A stretch of 64,000 bases of DNA from Algoriphagus sp. AK58 (GCF_014324365.1 NZ_QEIG01000014.1:186001-250000), one strand, 5' to 3'; shown: positions 1-9,061, counted from the stretch's first letter. The notes: generated by a model not told the origin, from the letters alone. Numbers and translations: made by a program.

Positions 1-1
1 G

Positions 2-466
2 ATCCATGGAATCGATCGGGTATTACTGCCTCCTGCTGAAAACATCATGCAACTGGTAGACGGCAACCAAGATTTTAGCATTTTAAAGACCGCTATTGAT
101 GCAGCCGGGTTGAGAGAAGCGCTTGCCACCACCAATGACCTTACGGTGTTTGCGCCTACCAATCAGGCGTTTTTTAATCTATTGGAGGAATTGGGCTATG
201 ATAGTTTGGGTAAATTGGTAGGTGCTATCGGTACAGATGGTTTGATCAGTGTACTCAAATACCATGTGTTTGCAGGTGGTAGAATATATTCTTCCGACCT
301 GTCAAACGGTGACATCACCATGTTCTCAGAAGATAAGGTTACTGTGGATGTGTCAGGTCCTAAATTGATCGATCTGGGAGGAAGAGAATCCATGATCATC
401 GGCACAGACGTGCAGGCAACCAATGGTGTGGTGCATGTGATCGATACGGTGATTCTGAACCTGTGA
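2..466 (+). CDS. Fasciclin (FAS1) domain protein, C-terminal part
   Basis: The reading frame is open from the left edge, so the gene starts outside the window. The first residues, IHGIDRVLLPP, are the usual end of one FAS1 domain. A second complete FAS1 domain follows, with the typical LTVFAPTNQAF block, a conserved LKYHVFAGG-like block and a closing GVVHVIDTVIL motif. The protein therefore carries at least two tandem fasciclin domains. FAS1 proteins are exported adhesion or surface proteins, and in Bacteroidota they are often lipoproteins; the N-terminus that would show this is missing here. A strong hairpin terminator follows at 491-527. The family call is firm, the cellular role is inference. 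Confidence 0.9.
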   Translation: MHGIDRVLLPPAENIMQLVDGNQDFSILKTAIDAAGLREALATTNDLTVFAPTNQAFFNLLEELGYDSLGKLVGAIGTDGLISVLKYHVFAGGRIYSSDLSNGDITMFSEDKVTVDVSGPKLIDLGGRESMIIGTDVQATNGVVHVIDTVILNL

Positions 467-490
467 CAGATAGAGGAGTATAAATAAAAT

Positions 491-527
491 GAAAAGAGCG
501 AGGTCATTTTGGTCTCGCTCTTTTTTT
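491..527 (+). terminator. Rho-independent terminator after the fasciclin gene
   Basis: AAAGAGCGAG at 493-502 pairs perfectly with CTCGCTCTTT at 514-523, followed by a T run. It lies 25 bases after the fasciclin stop codon. Between this hairpin and the next gene at 785 I see no other feature. Confidence 0.85.
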
Positions 528-784
528 GGATTGATGAAACACTAAAAAACAAATATACAAAAGCCATGTCACTAATCAACCTGAGCTCAATAGTGTAATG
601 AACAGCTCTTCCTTCTTTCTTTTTGTTTGATCCAAAAGAAGGAAAAGCTCAAGCTAGGACAACATGAGAGCCTTATTCTCAGGCAGGTATCAGAAATTTT
701 TAAGGAATTTTTTCTTCTGGGTGCAACCCAGACTCTCACTTTTCCATCCTGAAACAAAATTCCAATTCGTGTAAGAATACTGCC

Positions 785-1963
785 ATGAAAAAAACCAACT
801 CAATGTTTCACCTAGTCAACTTGGGAAAACTTCCGCTGGAGGTCTCCCGTTTTTTGCCTTCCTTTTTAGCCATTCCTTTACTCTTTTTCGGGTCGGCATG
901 TAAGGATCAGGAAGAAATAATTCCCCAGGGAAATCCCATCAACCTCAACTTCAAAGAAATTTCCCTGAGTTTTTCGGAATCCCAAACATCCGGAATTGAG
1001 GTCATCCTTCACCTGGACAAACTGGCCGGGGCCAACTCTGAAATCACCCTGAGATTACAACAAGGAGAGCTAAGCGGTAGATGGGAAACGACCCCTGCAA
1101 TTTCGGCTCAGAATGAACTCAAAATTCCAGTTACGAGAGGGGCACGGCAGGTTTCCTTCCAAATCAACCCTATAAATGATCTCCTTTACAATGGTAATCT
1201 CAGCCTGAATTTCAAAATTATACAGGTAGGATCTGATCTCAAGATCGGAACCGCAGATCAAATCGAGATAACGCTGATTGATGACGAACTCAGTGGAAAA
1301 TTGAAATCCTTTGAAACCCAGGGAATGCTTACTCAATTCAGAAGTTTTGACTACTCTCTATATGGAAAAATCAATAGGATAGTGCACAAAAATCCTCAGG
1401 CCAGCAACTCTGAAATTTCCTACACCTACCTCTATGACGACAAAAGACAACTGGTCAGAATCAATTCTAATCCAGAGTCTACCAATCAAACTTTTTTCTA
1501 TGAAGGAAACGTATTGGCCAGAACCATCAAGCAGTTTTCTACCAATCAGGTAGAAAGTGAGGAGTATACTTTCGACTCCGAAAACCGAATTCTGGGGATT
1601 ACCGTTCGGGATCGAAATGCCGTCGCACAAAATCCCGTAAAATCGTACACCGAATTTACCTACCATGACAATGGAAACGTGCACACCATTACCACCATGG
1701 AGCCCATTTCCAACTTGGAGTATAAGGTGATCCGAAAGATTACCTATTCGGATTACTTGGAAAAAACCAATCCCGTACCCTATTATCAGGATATCCCTGC
1801 ATTATTGATTCAGCCCCATCTGCCCGGAAAGGTGATTATCGAAGAGCATGAGACCACGTTTACCTATGGGTTGACTTACCAATTTGATTCTTCCGGAAAA
1901 GTGACCAGTCGCAACGTATCAGGCCCCAGTGGCACAGAGATTACCCGCTATTCCTACTATTGA
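785..1963 (+). CDS. Putative exported lipoprotein with YD-repeat-like C-terminal region
   Basis: I do not recognise a named family. The N-terminus is hydrophobic (residues about 17-38) and ends in FFGSAC, a plausible but imperfect lipobox with Cys at about residue 39. Residues about 55-165 have the alternating beta pattern of a Calx-beta or similar Ig-like domain. Residues about 190-390 contain repeated Y-x-Y-D/E-x(n)-L/I-x-R-I strands such as YTYLYDDKRQLVRI and YTFDSENRILGI, resembling RHS/YD-type beta repeats. The likely location is the outer membrane or cell surface. A second in-frame ATG lies six codons downstream of the chosen start. A terminator follows at 2021-2059. It appears monocistronic. 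Confidence 0.7.
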   Translation: MKKTNSMFHLVNLGKLPLEVSRFLPSFLAIPLLFFGSACKDQEEIIPQGNPINLNFKEISLSFSESQTSGIEVILHLDKLAGANSEITLRLQQGELSGRWETTPAISAQNELKIPVTRGARQVSFQINPINDLLYNGNLSLNFKIIQVGSDLKIGTADQIEITLIDDELSGKLKSFETQGMLTQFRSFDYSLYGKINRIVHKNPQASNSEISYTYLYDDKRQLVRINSNPESTNQTFFYEGNVLARTIKQFSTNQVESEEYTFDSENRILGITVRDRNAVAQNPVKSYTEFTYHDNGNVHTITTMEPISNLEYKVIRKITYSDYLEKTNPVPYYQDIPALLIQPHLPGKVIIEEHETTFTYGLTYQFDSSGKVTSRNVSGPSGTEITRYSYY

Positions 1964-2020
1964 TTGGGAAGAATCAGACTGTTTTGGTCATCCACTCCAG
2001 ATGGGGTATTTTTTTGAAAA

Positions 2021-2059
2021 TCCTGCCTCTCGTGATGGAGAGGCAGGCATTTTTTTTCT
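2021..2059 (+). terminator. Rho-independent terminator
   Basis: CCTGCCTCTC at 2022-2031 pairs perfectly with GAGAGGCAGG at 2038-2047 around a six-base loop, followed by a run of T. It ends the lipoprotein gene at 785-1963. Confidence 0.85.
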
Positions 2060-2384
2060 TGGGGAGGTGAATGGTATATGACTTCTTCCTTTTTCAAGGG
2101 TATCTCAACTAGGATTCTGAATTGATTGGGACCGCCTAATCCGATCAAACTTAGATCAGGGCCATGCCAAATAGGGCAAATGCCGTATTTCCACCCCCAT
2201 TTTGCAACCTTATACTTGGAACGTTAAATAATCCATTTTTCGCAATGAAATCGAGCATGTCGGAGGAGCCACACACTGGAATGATTTTTTGCCATGTGAA
2301 ATTATCCCGATCCGCCGCGGCGTACGGGACAGGCTCTCTGACCTACAAGATGAACCTTAAAGTCATAACCAAAACTATGTGATC
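2060..2384. other. Gene-free stretch, nothing recognised
   Basis: About 325 bases between the terminator and the next gene. Open frames on both strands here have proline- and basic-rich translations without recognisable motifs, and I do not support them as genes. No repeat or RNA gene is apparent. Confidence 0.5.
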
Positions 2385-3404
2385 ATGAAAAAATCAATTC
2401 TCTCTATCCTGTTTGTGATGCTTTTCCTGACCCAACTTCAGGCTCAGGAGATTTTTAACGGACTCAGTAAAGGACCTTACAGAAAAACAGTGGAAGAAAG
2501 TGATAAAATCACTATTCCACAGTTCAGTATCAATTTTGAAACTTACACCGAGACCAAAGTGGTAGTGCAGGAAGGAAAGTTGAGCAAGCTTCAGAATACA
2601 TTTGAGGCCGCTAGCAAGGGAGGGCAGTATGGAGGCAGCCAATCAGGATCGGCCAAAACCACCACTATCCTCAATTCTCCACTGGAACTGGCAGATTTTC
2701 AGGAATTAGCCAATGACTTTCAGTTAATATTGGAAGAAGAAATCGGAAAAGCCGGCAAGAATGTATTGCCCCTGAAAGACCTGGTCAAAACGGATGGCTA
2801 TGCCAAAATGCAAGAAAAATACTCCAGTAAAACTGCATCCAAAGGCAAAAATAATTCGGATGAAAATGTGGGAGTGGGTCAGATCAAAATGTTTCCTGAA
2901 AACAGCCTTTTCATGTTCGATGAAAAATCCGTGACCAGGGGAGGAGGAGTTCCCTTTGTGACTATGATGAGGAATTTTAATAAAGAAACAGGTGCGGTGG
3001 TGATGCTAAACAATGTCGATGTGGACTTCTCTACCGTAGAGCTGAATGTAAGTCTTGATGCGGGTACCCAAGGAAAAACGACTTCAGCTGACACCAAGAT
3101 TTTTCCAAAAATGAGAATTTCCAGAAATACCATGGACTTCATCGGAAAGGGTGGAGCACCAAGTACGGCACCGGCTACCTTGGTTTCAGAATATGTCGCT
3201 AACAAAGAATATGAGGCTAAGATCTATAAGGATACCGCCAAGAGTAAGAGTCTGATTGATAAAATGACAGGTAGCGGGGCCAAGATCGATTTTGATCCAT
3301 TTATTGTAGAAATGTCAAAAGACACCTATAAACAAGCAGCTAGGGATTTGTTTAGGCAATATGCCCAAGATTTGGCCAAGGCATTGGTAGTTGGGGCCAA
3401 TTAA
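2385..3404 (+). CDS. Exported protein of unknown function
   Basis: The first 20 residues after the chosen ATG form a clear Sec signal peptide ending LQLQAQ-like (TQLQAQ), typical of Bacteroidota. A GTG two codons upstream could also serve as start, but ATG-AAA-AAA-TCA is the more natural one. The mature part, about 320 residues, is rich in Lys, Thr and Gly and has no motif I recognise; no membrane segment or lipobox is visible. A bidirectional terminator follows immediately. Neighbours give no functional hint. It is a real gene by length, signal peptide and codon use; function unknown. Confidence 0.75.
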   Translation: MKKSILSILFVMLFLTQLQAQEIFNGLSKGPYRKTVEESDKITIPQFSINFETYTETKVVVQEGKLSKLQNTFEAASKGGQYGGSQSGSAKTTTILNSPLELADFQELANDFQLILEEEIGKAGKNVLPLKDLVKTDGYAKMQEKYSSKTASKGKNNSDENVGVGQIKMFPENSLFMFDEKSVTRGGGVPFVTMMRNFNKETGAVVMLNNVDVDFSTVELNVSLDAGTQGKTTSADTKIFPKMRISRNTMDFIGKGGAPSTAPATLVSEYVANKEYEAKIYKDTAKSKSLIDKMTGSGAKIDFDPFIVEMSKDTYKQAARDLFRQYAQDLAKALVVGAN

Positions 3405-3424
3405 GGGCTTAAAATCGTCCATAG

Positions 3425-3456
3425 GGAACCGGGGGTTTTTCCCCGGTTTTTTTATT
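3425..3456. terminator. Bidirectional terminator between convergent genes
   Basis: AACCGGGG at 3427-3434 pairs with CCCCGGTT at 3441-3448, followed by a T run. It lies between the plus-strand gene ending at 3404 and the minus-strand permease ending at 3465, and could serve both. Confidence 0.75.
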
Positions 3457-3464
3457 TCCAATTT

Positions 3465-4784
3465 TCAAATCTTTAAATCGTTCAATTTTCCCATCTTATA
3501 CTTCTTCCAAAAATAAAACGGAACCCCGAGTAAAACGCCCAACACGCACCAGATCACAATCTCCAAACCTGATCCAAATATGATCCAGAAACTAAAGATC
3601 ATTCCTAAAATTCCTAATCCGATCTCACGGAAATTTCTTTGAAAACCCAACTGACGGGTAAAAGCAAAATAGGCAAAAGCAGAAGCCGCGGAAAGATAAA
3701 AAAGGAGAGAAGTCAAGGTGGTCAATTCCACCATGAATTCATAGAGATCGGCAAAGCCCTTGGAGGAATTAGCCAGCAAAAGGATAGAAGCTACCGAACT
3801 CGAAACCGCGATTCCCATACCGGGCGAACCCTTGCGGTTGAGTTGTGAAATAGATTTAGGCAAATAACCATCCAAGGCCAACGAGCGGGAAATTTGACCC
3901 TGGACCAAAATCCAGACATTTAATGCCCCAAACGTGGAAATACAGGCACCAGCTGCTACCCAGTACCTGGCCTTTCCGCCGAATATCCGGGTGGCCGTAT
4001 CACTCAATGGTGCAATGCTATGGGCTAATTCTCCAGGAGATATCGCACCAAAAAGCGAAATCGTACTGAAAATGTAGAGCAGGATGACCAAGATCACTCC
4101 GATCATCGTTCCCTTGGAAATATTTTTTTCAGGATTCTTGATGTTATCGGCCGGTATGGTGGCTGTCTCGATACCCAGAAAAGCAAAAAAGCACAGGACT
4201 GTAGCTCCTGAAATGGCCTGCAGAGAAGATTCCCCGGACAGATTGAATGGAAAAAAATGATCAGGATTGAAAAAGAAAATCCCGCCAATCGCCACGACCA
4301 ATACCGGTATGATCTTCAACAATGTGGTCACCACCTGAAGATTTCCCGAAGCCCTGACGGAATAAGTGTTCAGTAAACTCAAGCTCCAAAGCACCCCCAA
4401 GGCTACCAGCACCGAAAGCCAAGGATGTTCAATCACTGGGAAAAATACGCTTAAATATCCCGCAAAGGTCAATCCAATGGCTGCATTGGTAGTCCAAAGG
4501 GTCATCCAATATCCCCAGGCCACCAAAAAAGAAGGAAAATCTCCAAAGGCTCTTTTCGTGTAGATGTAAGACCCTCCGTTTTCAGGGATGGCTTTGCTGA
4601 GTTTTCCCATGATTTGGGCCAATGTAAGGGCCCCTAAGGCCGCCACCATCCAACCTATCAGACTGATTCCCCCAAATCGAGCCAAGGCTGCGGGGAGAGC
4701 AAAAATGCCCGAACCGATCATTCCCCCCGCAACCAGAGAAATTACGGTGATCAGTCCCAACTGTCTGGAAGAGGAATTTTTCAA
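3465..4784 (-). CDS. APC-superfamily amino acid permease/antiporter
   Basis: An inner-membrane amino acid transporter with about 12 hydrophobic helices over 439 residues, the usual length of the AdiC/PotE-like basic amino acid/polyamine antiporter family. TM1 holds the substrate-backbone binding motif GGMIGSGIFALP (residues about 20-31). The conserved TM3 region reads PENGGSYIYTKRAFG, and TM6 has FFAFLGIETATIPADNIKNP, matching the GxE(T/S) motif of the family. Substrate cannot be told from sequence; arginine, ornithine or neutral amino acids are all possible. The gene stands alone, convergent with the gene at 2385 and divergent from the Rieske oxygenase at 4843. Confidence 0.88.
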   Translation of the reverse strand: MKNSSSRQLGLITVISLVAGGMIGSGIFALPAALARFGGISLIGWMVAALGALTLAQIMGKLSKAIPENGGSYIYTKRAFGDFPSFLVAWGYWMTLWTTNAAIGLTFAGYLSVFFPVIEHPWLSVLVALGVLWSLSLLNTYSVRASGNLQVVTTLLKIIPVLVVAIGGIFFFNPDHFFPFNLSGESSLQAISGATVLCFFAFLGIETATIPADNIKNPEKNISKGTMIGVILVILLYIFSTISLFGAISPGELAHSIAPLSDTATRIFGGKARYWVAAGACISTFGALNVWILVQGQISRSLALDGYLPKSISQLNRKGSPGMGIAVSSSVASILLLANSSKGFADLYEFMVELTTLTSLLFYLSAASAFAYFAFTRQLGFQRNFREIGLGILGMIFSFWIIFGSGLEIVIWCVLGVLLGVPFYFWKKYKMGKLNDLKI

Positions 4785-4842
4785 AAGAAAATCGGTAATG
4801 GTGGCTTTTACTTAATTTGTGGATTCAGTAAGGTAAAAATAT

Positions 4843-5928
4843 ATGACGAATAAATTCTCCATCCACCCTGATATTGCTCAGGCTGAAACGCTCCCATCCT
4901 CCTTTTACAGATCACAGGAAGTCTTTGACCAACTCTTGGAAAAAGTCTTTGCCAAAACCTGGCAGTGGATTGGAGACAAGTCCATGGTGAGTCTCGATCA
5001 GCAAATCCATCCTTTTTCTTTTATGGAGTTTGGAATTCAGGAACCCATGTTGTTGACCAGGGAAGGGGAGCAGCTTTCTTGCCTTTCCAATGTCTGTACC
5101 CATCGGGGAAATATTCTTTGCCATGACCCCAAGCAATCCCGTCAAATCACCTGTGCCTATCACGGGCGTAGGTTCAATTTGCAGGGGGAATTTCAGCACA
5201 TGCCACAGTTTAGAGAAACTCAAAATTTTCCCCGGCCTCAGGATCACCTTCATCGATTTCCCTTGAAGACTTGGGGACCTTGGCTTTTTGCTGCCCTTTC
5301 CGATCAGCATGACTTTCAGTCTGTGCTGGAGGTGATGAATCGAAAGGTAGGTTTTCTTCCGTTGGAGCAATTCAAAGAGGACAAAAGCCGAAACAAAGAT
5401 TACCTCGTCAATGCCCATTGGGCGCTTTATTGTGACAATTACCTGGAGGGTTTTCATATTCCCTTTGTCCATGCCGACCTCAATGCCGTGTTGGATTATG
5501 GAAAATATGAAACCATCCTTTATCCTCACTGCAACCTTCAGATCGGGCATTCCTCCGGCGGGGAGCATGTTTTTGACTTGCCGAGGGACCATGAGGATTA
5601 TGGGAAGCAGATTTCGGCCTACTACTTCTGGGTTTTCCCCAATATGATGTTCAATTTTTATCCTTGGGGCTGCTCCATCAATATAGTCAAGCCTATTTCT
5701 CTCCACAGAACCAAGGTCAGCTTCATTACCTATGTGTATGATGAATCCAAGTTAGATACCGGAGCAGGTGCGGCATTGGACAAGGTGGAGCGGGAAGATG
5801 AATTTGTGGTGGAGGGAGTATTCAAAGGAATGGCATCCAGAGTCTATCAAACGGGCAGGTTTTCACCCCAAATGGAAAAAGGAGTACACCACTTCCAGAG
5901 ACTGTTGGCTGAGTTTCTGAATACCTGA
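4843..5928 (+). CDS. Rieske-type non-heme iron oxygenase, alpha subunit
   Basis: A cytoplasmic ring-hydroxylating-dioxygenase-like enzyme of 361 residues. The Rieske [2Fe-2S] ligands are visible as C85-T-H87 and C104-A-Y-H107. The catalytic domain has the mononuclear iron motif DNYLEGFHIPFVH, giving bridging D198 and iron ligands H205 and H210. Members of this family include choline, glycine-betaine and carnitine monooxygenases as well as aromatic dioxygenases. The FHIPFVH spacing and length are closest to the quaternary-ammonium or general RHO group, but the substrate is not deducible. No reductase or ferredoxin gene lies beside it, so electrons must come from partners encoded elsewhere. Confidence 0.88.
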   Translation: MTNKFSIHPDIAQAETLPSSFYRSQEVFDQLLEKVFAKTWQWIGDKSMVSLDQQIHPFSFMEFGIQEPMLLTREGEQLSCLSNVCTHRGNILCHDPKQSRQITCAYHGRRFNLQGEFQHMPQFRETQNFPRPQDHLHRFPLKTWGPWLFAALSDQHDFQSVLEVMNRKVGFLPLEQFKEDKSRNKDYLVNAHWALYCDNYLEGFHIPFVHADLNAVLDYGKYETILYPHCNLQIGHSSGGEHVFDLPRDHEDYGKQISAYYFWVFPNMMFNFYPWGCSINIVKPISLHRTKVSFITYVYDESKLDTGAGAALDKVEREDEFVVEGVFKGMASRVYQTGRFSPQMEKGVHHFQRLLAEFLNT

Positions 5929-5990
5929 GTATTCGGATTTCCCAGTCCAAGTCACCGACCCAGTAGTGTACCCTAGTTCTGGATTAAATT

Positions 5991-6434
5991 TTATCCGGGG
6001 AGATACTTCACAACTCCATTTTGACGAACTGCCCGCAGATTTTGTCTTCTCCCGCCTGCGGGATTGAAAGAGACATGTACCCATTGATCAAACTCTTGGA
6101 TCAGTTGGTCATAGGGGAGGGAGGAGTTTTTGATGCGTTGGTAGAGTTGCTCAATTGTCAGGTGACCTGCTTCGATATCGGCAGCCTGTCCGGTCAGGTG
6201 CTGACTGCTGGGAGAACCTCCCACGGCCTGATTGACTCGGGGACAGCGATAGCCACTGTTGACAAAAAGGGCCCGCCCCATACTGTCACGCAAGGGCTGA
6301 AGGACATGGACACAAAGCAGTCGGAGGTTGTCGATCACGACCGGCCCGGGGTCAAACTGCTCTTCATATCCCAATCGGGTGGCGGTCTGACTTCGGAGAA
6401 GTTCTCTCAGGGGGAAGTTTTTGGTGAGTTGCAT
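5991..6434 (-). CDS. Peptidase M15-like (D-Ala-D-Ala carboxypeptidase fold) protein
   Basis: A 147-residue zinc peptidase of the M15_3/YcbK type. The motif SGYRCPRVNQAVGGSPSSQH, followed directly by LTGQAADIEA, gives zinc ligands H79 and D86, and WVHVSF gives H120. The family cleaves peptidoglycan cross-links and is often found as phage endolysin. No signal peptide is visible, so the protein would be cytoplasmic unless released by a holin-like route, which favours a phage-derived or domesticated origin. No other phage genes are adjacent. Family call firm, role inferred. Confidence 0.85.
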   Translation of the reverse strand: MQLTKNFPLRELLRSQTATRLGYEEQFDPGPVVIDNLRLLCVHVLQPLRDSMGRALFVNSGYRCPRVNQAVGGSPSSQHLTGQAADIEAGHLTIEQLYQRIKNSSLPYDQLIQEFDQWVHVSFNPAGGRRQNLRAVRQNGVVKYLPG

Positions 6435-6526
6435 AGCGGTGAACTAAAATGTAAAACAAAAGAGTCTAAATCGCTAAAAATCAGCGTATAGGAAAGGTAG
6501 GAAAAAAAATGAACGTGGAATAAGTC

Positions 6527-7090
6527 TCAGAAGCCTTTCTCTATTCCTTCAAGAAACTCTTTTACGTCCCTTGAATCACTTGCTTTCTCATCAGTCTCCT
6601 CCCAACTCTCAAATTCGTGGTAGTCATGGTCTAGTTCTGAGTCATAAGGATAGAAATGAAGCTTTGGTAAATTCCAGTTTTGGGGTACAAAAAACTCCTC
6701 TGAAATCAGCTTTTCCCTAATGAGTTGAGTCGCCTCTTCTATAGATAGCCGATTTTCATTTGAAAAAATCACTGATCCAAACTGCTTATAATTCCCTGCA
6801 TCTCGGTAGCGATAATTCAGTTTGAGATTTAGCTCAGTTGACAAATCACCCAAACCAAATCCTTCTAAAAACTTGTCCAATTCCTGTTCTGTCAAAAAAG
6901 AAATCTCTGGTTCAATTCCTTGTTCAAAAAAGGAAATTAGACTCAAGATCGAATCAAAAAAACGAAAATGAATTCCTTCGAAATTGTAGACATAAACCAG
7001 CCTAGATTCCTTTTGATTGATTAGAGTAAGAATTTCAATGGATCGGAAAGGGGTAATGTATTCGGTGGAAATGGGGAGGATTTTGTTCAT
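6527..7090 (-). CDS. Hypothetical protein, acidic, 187 residues
   Basis: I do not recognise the family. The protein is soluble, acidic and without signal peptide or membrane helices. It has a phenylalanine-rich N-terminal third and an Asp/Glu-rich tail (YPYDSELDHDYHEFESWEET). It starts with a normal ATG and lies divergent from the zinc-ribbon miniprotein at 7133, with only 42 bases between the two starts, so the two may share a promoter region. Confidence 0.6.
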   Translation of the reverse strand: MNKILPISTEYITPFRSIEILTLINQKESRLVYVYNFEGIHFRFFDSILSLISFFEQGIEPEISFLTEQELDKFLEGFGLGDLSTELNLKLNYRYRDAGNYKQFGSVIFSNENRLSIEEATQLIREKLISEEFFVPQNWNLPKLHFYPYDSELDHDYHEFESWEETDEKASDSRDVKEFLEGIEKGF

Positions 7091-7132
7091 TTCAAGAGAT
7101 TTGATTATTCTTGATTACTGATCTTTTAAGAG

Positions 7133-7306
7133 ATGCAAAACGAATTGGATACCTTTTTAATGACAGACCAGCCAGCTACTTGCCCAAAATGTGGAGCTAG
7201 AACTGATTTTCAGGAAGTTTCCAAGGATGAAGCTATTGGTGTAATTCAGATTCACCAATGTTTTGACAAAAAGTGTCAGTATAAATTTGAGGTTATTGAA
7301 TTCTGA
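7133..7306 (+). CDS. Small zinc-ribbon protein, 57 residues
   Basis: A short ATG-to-TGA frame encoding 57 residues. It has the paired metal-binding knuckles TCPKCGA (residues about 16-22) and QCFDKKCQ (about 42-49), i.e. C-x2-C and C-x4-C separated by about 20 residues. This is a plausible zinc ribbon, and the product would be soluble. The stop lies ten bases before the ATG of the HNH nuclease, so the two are probably cotranscribed. Function unknown; zinc binding is inferred from the cysteine spacing. Confidence 0.6.
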   Translation: MQNELDTFLMTDQPATCPKCGARTDFQEVSKDEAIGVIQIHQCFDKKCQYKFEVIEF

Positions 7307-7316
7307 TTTTTTGAAA

Positions 7317-8090
7317 ATGAAAAAAGGTCAAAAACCGTGGACTAGGGAAGAATTAATCCTTGCAATAAATCTCTATTGGAAAATGGAGTTTGGAAAAATC
7401 CATGAACGAAATCCTGAGATTCAAAAATTCGCAAATTTCATTGGAAGAACTCCTGGCTCAGTTGTTTTCAAATTGGGAAATTTTGGCAGTTTTGATCCAA
7501 GTTTGCAAGAGAGGGGAGTTGGTGGATTAAAAAACACTTCGAAGCTAGATCGTGAGATTTGGAATGAGTTTTTCGGAAATTTAGAAGACCTAAGTTTTGA
7601 AAGTGAAAAGCTGAGAGCTCAGTTTGAAAATAAGACAGTAGAGGAATTGAATGAAATTGATCTTTCTGAATTACCAAAAGAAGGGCTTGTAAGGGAGCAA
7701 CTAGTAAAAACTCGAGTCAATCAAAATTTCTTTAGAAGAGCAATTTTGGCTTCTTATAAAAACACATGTTGCATCACTGGAATAAACCATCCCAATCTTT
7801 TGGTGGCTGGTCATATAAAACCATGGAGTGTAGATGAAAAGAATCGAATGAATCCAAGGAATGGATTATGTTTAAACTCTCTTCATGATCGAGCTTTTGA
7901 ACTAGGCTTGATTACCGTGAATACTGATTATAAAATTTTAGTATCTCCTAAAGTTCTTGATTCGATGAATGTTAAAACTTTTGAGACTTATTTTGAAAGG
8001 CACCATAATCAAAAAATGATATTACCGAATCGGTATCTGCCCGATCCAGAGTTTTTGGATTACCATGGGGAAACAAGATTTTTAAAGTAA
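7317..8090 (+). CDS. HNH endonuclease (HNH_2 type), putative restriction-like
   Basis: A 257-residue protein. The N-terminal half starts with a basic segment, KPWTREELILAINLYWKMEFG, followed by a conserved IGRTPGSVVFKLGNFGSFDP region. That pairing is common in Bacteroidota and cyanobacterial HNH restriction-like proteins. The C-terminal half is the HNH nuclease with TCCITGINHP (C151/C152), AGHIKPW (H166), MNPRNGLCLNSLHDRAF (N182, H190). I chose ATG at 7317; an in-frame TTG at 7263 would overlap the upstream miniprotein. No methyltransferase is adjacent, so if it restricts DNA it would target modified or foreign DNA by another cue. Nuclease fold confident, biological role inferred. Confidence 0.85.
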   Translation: MKKGQKPWTREELILAINLYWKMEFGKIHERNPEIQKFANFIGRTPGSVVFKLGNFGSFDPSLQERGVGGLKNTSKLDREIWNEFFGNLEDLSFESEKLRAQFENKTVEELNEIDLSELPKEGLVREQLVKTRVNQNFFRRAILASYKNTCCITGINHPNLLVAGHIKPWSVDEKNRMNPRNGLCLNSLHDRAFELGLITVNTDYKILVSPKVLDSMNVKTFETYFERHHNQKMILPNRYLPDPEFLDYHGETRFLK

Positions 8091-8193
8091 ATGCAATTTA
8101 TTCTTCATTTCCCCAAACTCTTCCTATGCCTCACCAAAGACGTCATTTGAGCGATAGCGAGTTGAATGAGAATTGGGCGAATGTTTTGTTTTT

Positions 8194-8573
8194 GGGCTAA
8201 AGCCCAGATAGGGAGGGTTTCTTTTTTGTGGAATGGCCTAAAGGCATATTCCTATTCAATATTCCTGAAACACCATTGCTGTTCAAATTATAGATAGTTT
8301 GAATTGCCTCCTGTCCCGATTTTTTTCGGGACTGGAGGCAACTAAATGGCTAAAATTAATGCTGGGCTTTAGCCCAATTCCATAATCATTGGGCTAAAGT
8401 CCGAAGTGGAAGGTGTTGCCAATTTTAGAAATGGCCTAAAGGCATATTCCTATTCAATATTACTGAAACACCATTGCTGTTCAAATTATTGATAGTTTGA
8501 ATTGCCTCCAGTCCCGATTTTTTTCGGGACTGGAGGCAAGTAGATGGCAAAAAAAAATGCTGGGCTTTAGCCC
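8194..8573. repeat. Composite palindromic repeat units 1 and 2 (REP/BIME-like)
   Basis: Two near-identical units. Each begins with GGGCTAAAGCCC (8194-8205; degenerate at 8391), continues with ATGGCCTAAAGGCATATTCC (8233-8252 and again near 8432), then a long hairpin whose arm is TTGCCTCC[T/A]GTCCCGA around six T (8304-8341 and 8502-8539), and closes with the inverted copy GGGCTTTAGCCC (8364-8375 and 8562-8573). The second unit ends two bases from the stop codon of the transposase gene at 8576. The arms can form a stable stem of about 16 bp. These are the kind of palindromes mobilised by REP-associated tyrosine transposases. Confidence 0.85.
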
Positions 8574-8575
8574 AA

Positions 8576-9061
8576 TTAACCCTTGAATTTCTGAAAACCA
8601 TATTTGGCCATAAATTCATCATACTCATCCTGAAATGTCTTTTTCTGATGATGTTCCTCTTGATTTTTAATATAATACCGAGTTTTGTCCAACATAGATT
8701 CTGAAACAGAAACAGCAAAATATTCATCCTGCCATTCAAATTTCTCTTTTGTAAGCTTGTTTTTATTGATCCAAAAGGATGATTCGCCTTTTAAAAGCTG
8801 CACAGTCTTTTCGATGGTTTGATCTACGCCTAGAGAAATCAGACAATGGCAATGGTCTGAGTATCCATTGATGAAATCCACAAAAATCTCTTTCTTCTGG
8901 GCGTTTTCACGGATATGATTCCAGACTTTTACCCTAAGTTCTTTTGAGTTCAAGTGCGGCACCCTGTTTTTGGTACTCCAAACAAAGTGAATGTAAACTT
9001 TTACAAATGGTATAATTGAAAAATTTAGGAGAAAAAGAATTTGGCTAAAGCCTTGAAACAT
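8576..9061 (-). CDS. REP-associated tyrosine transposase (Y1/HUH, IS200-like family)
   Basis: A Y1 HUH single-strand transposase of the RAYT group. The HUH motif is DHCHCLI, the catalytic tyrosine lies in RYYIKNQEEHH, and the WQDEYFAVSVSESMLD block is typical of RAYTs. The family cuts single-stranded REP hairpins. The core normally starts with MPFVKVYIH; here the codon in that position (9011-9013) is ATA, not ATG. The nearest in-frame ATG is at 9061, which I give as the start although it adds an unusual hydrophobic leader. The frame stays open further upstream to 9229, but that part is translated repeat DNA. The gene lies exactly between palindromic units, in keeping with an active or recently active RAYT locus. 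Loss of the start codon may mean it is decaying. Confidence 0.8.
   Translation of the reverse strand: MFQGFSQILFLLNFSIIPFVKVYIHFVWSTKNRVPHLNSKELRVKVWNHIRENAQKKEIFVDFINGYSDHCHCLISLGVDQTIEKTVQLLKGESSFWINKNKLTKEKFEWQDEYFAVSVSESMLDKTRYYIKNQEEHHQKKTFQDEYDEFMAKYGFQKFKG

Noticed and set aside
2164..2382. Small plus-strand frame of 72 codons before the gene at 2385
   Set aside because: No motif, runs up to the next gene without sensible spacing, composition unlike neighbours.
4912..5706. 264-codon minus-strand frame opposite the Rieske oxygenase
   Set aside because: It is antisense to a gene with complete Rieske and iron-binding motifs; its own translation has no domain.
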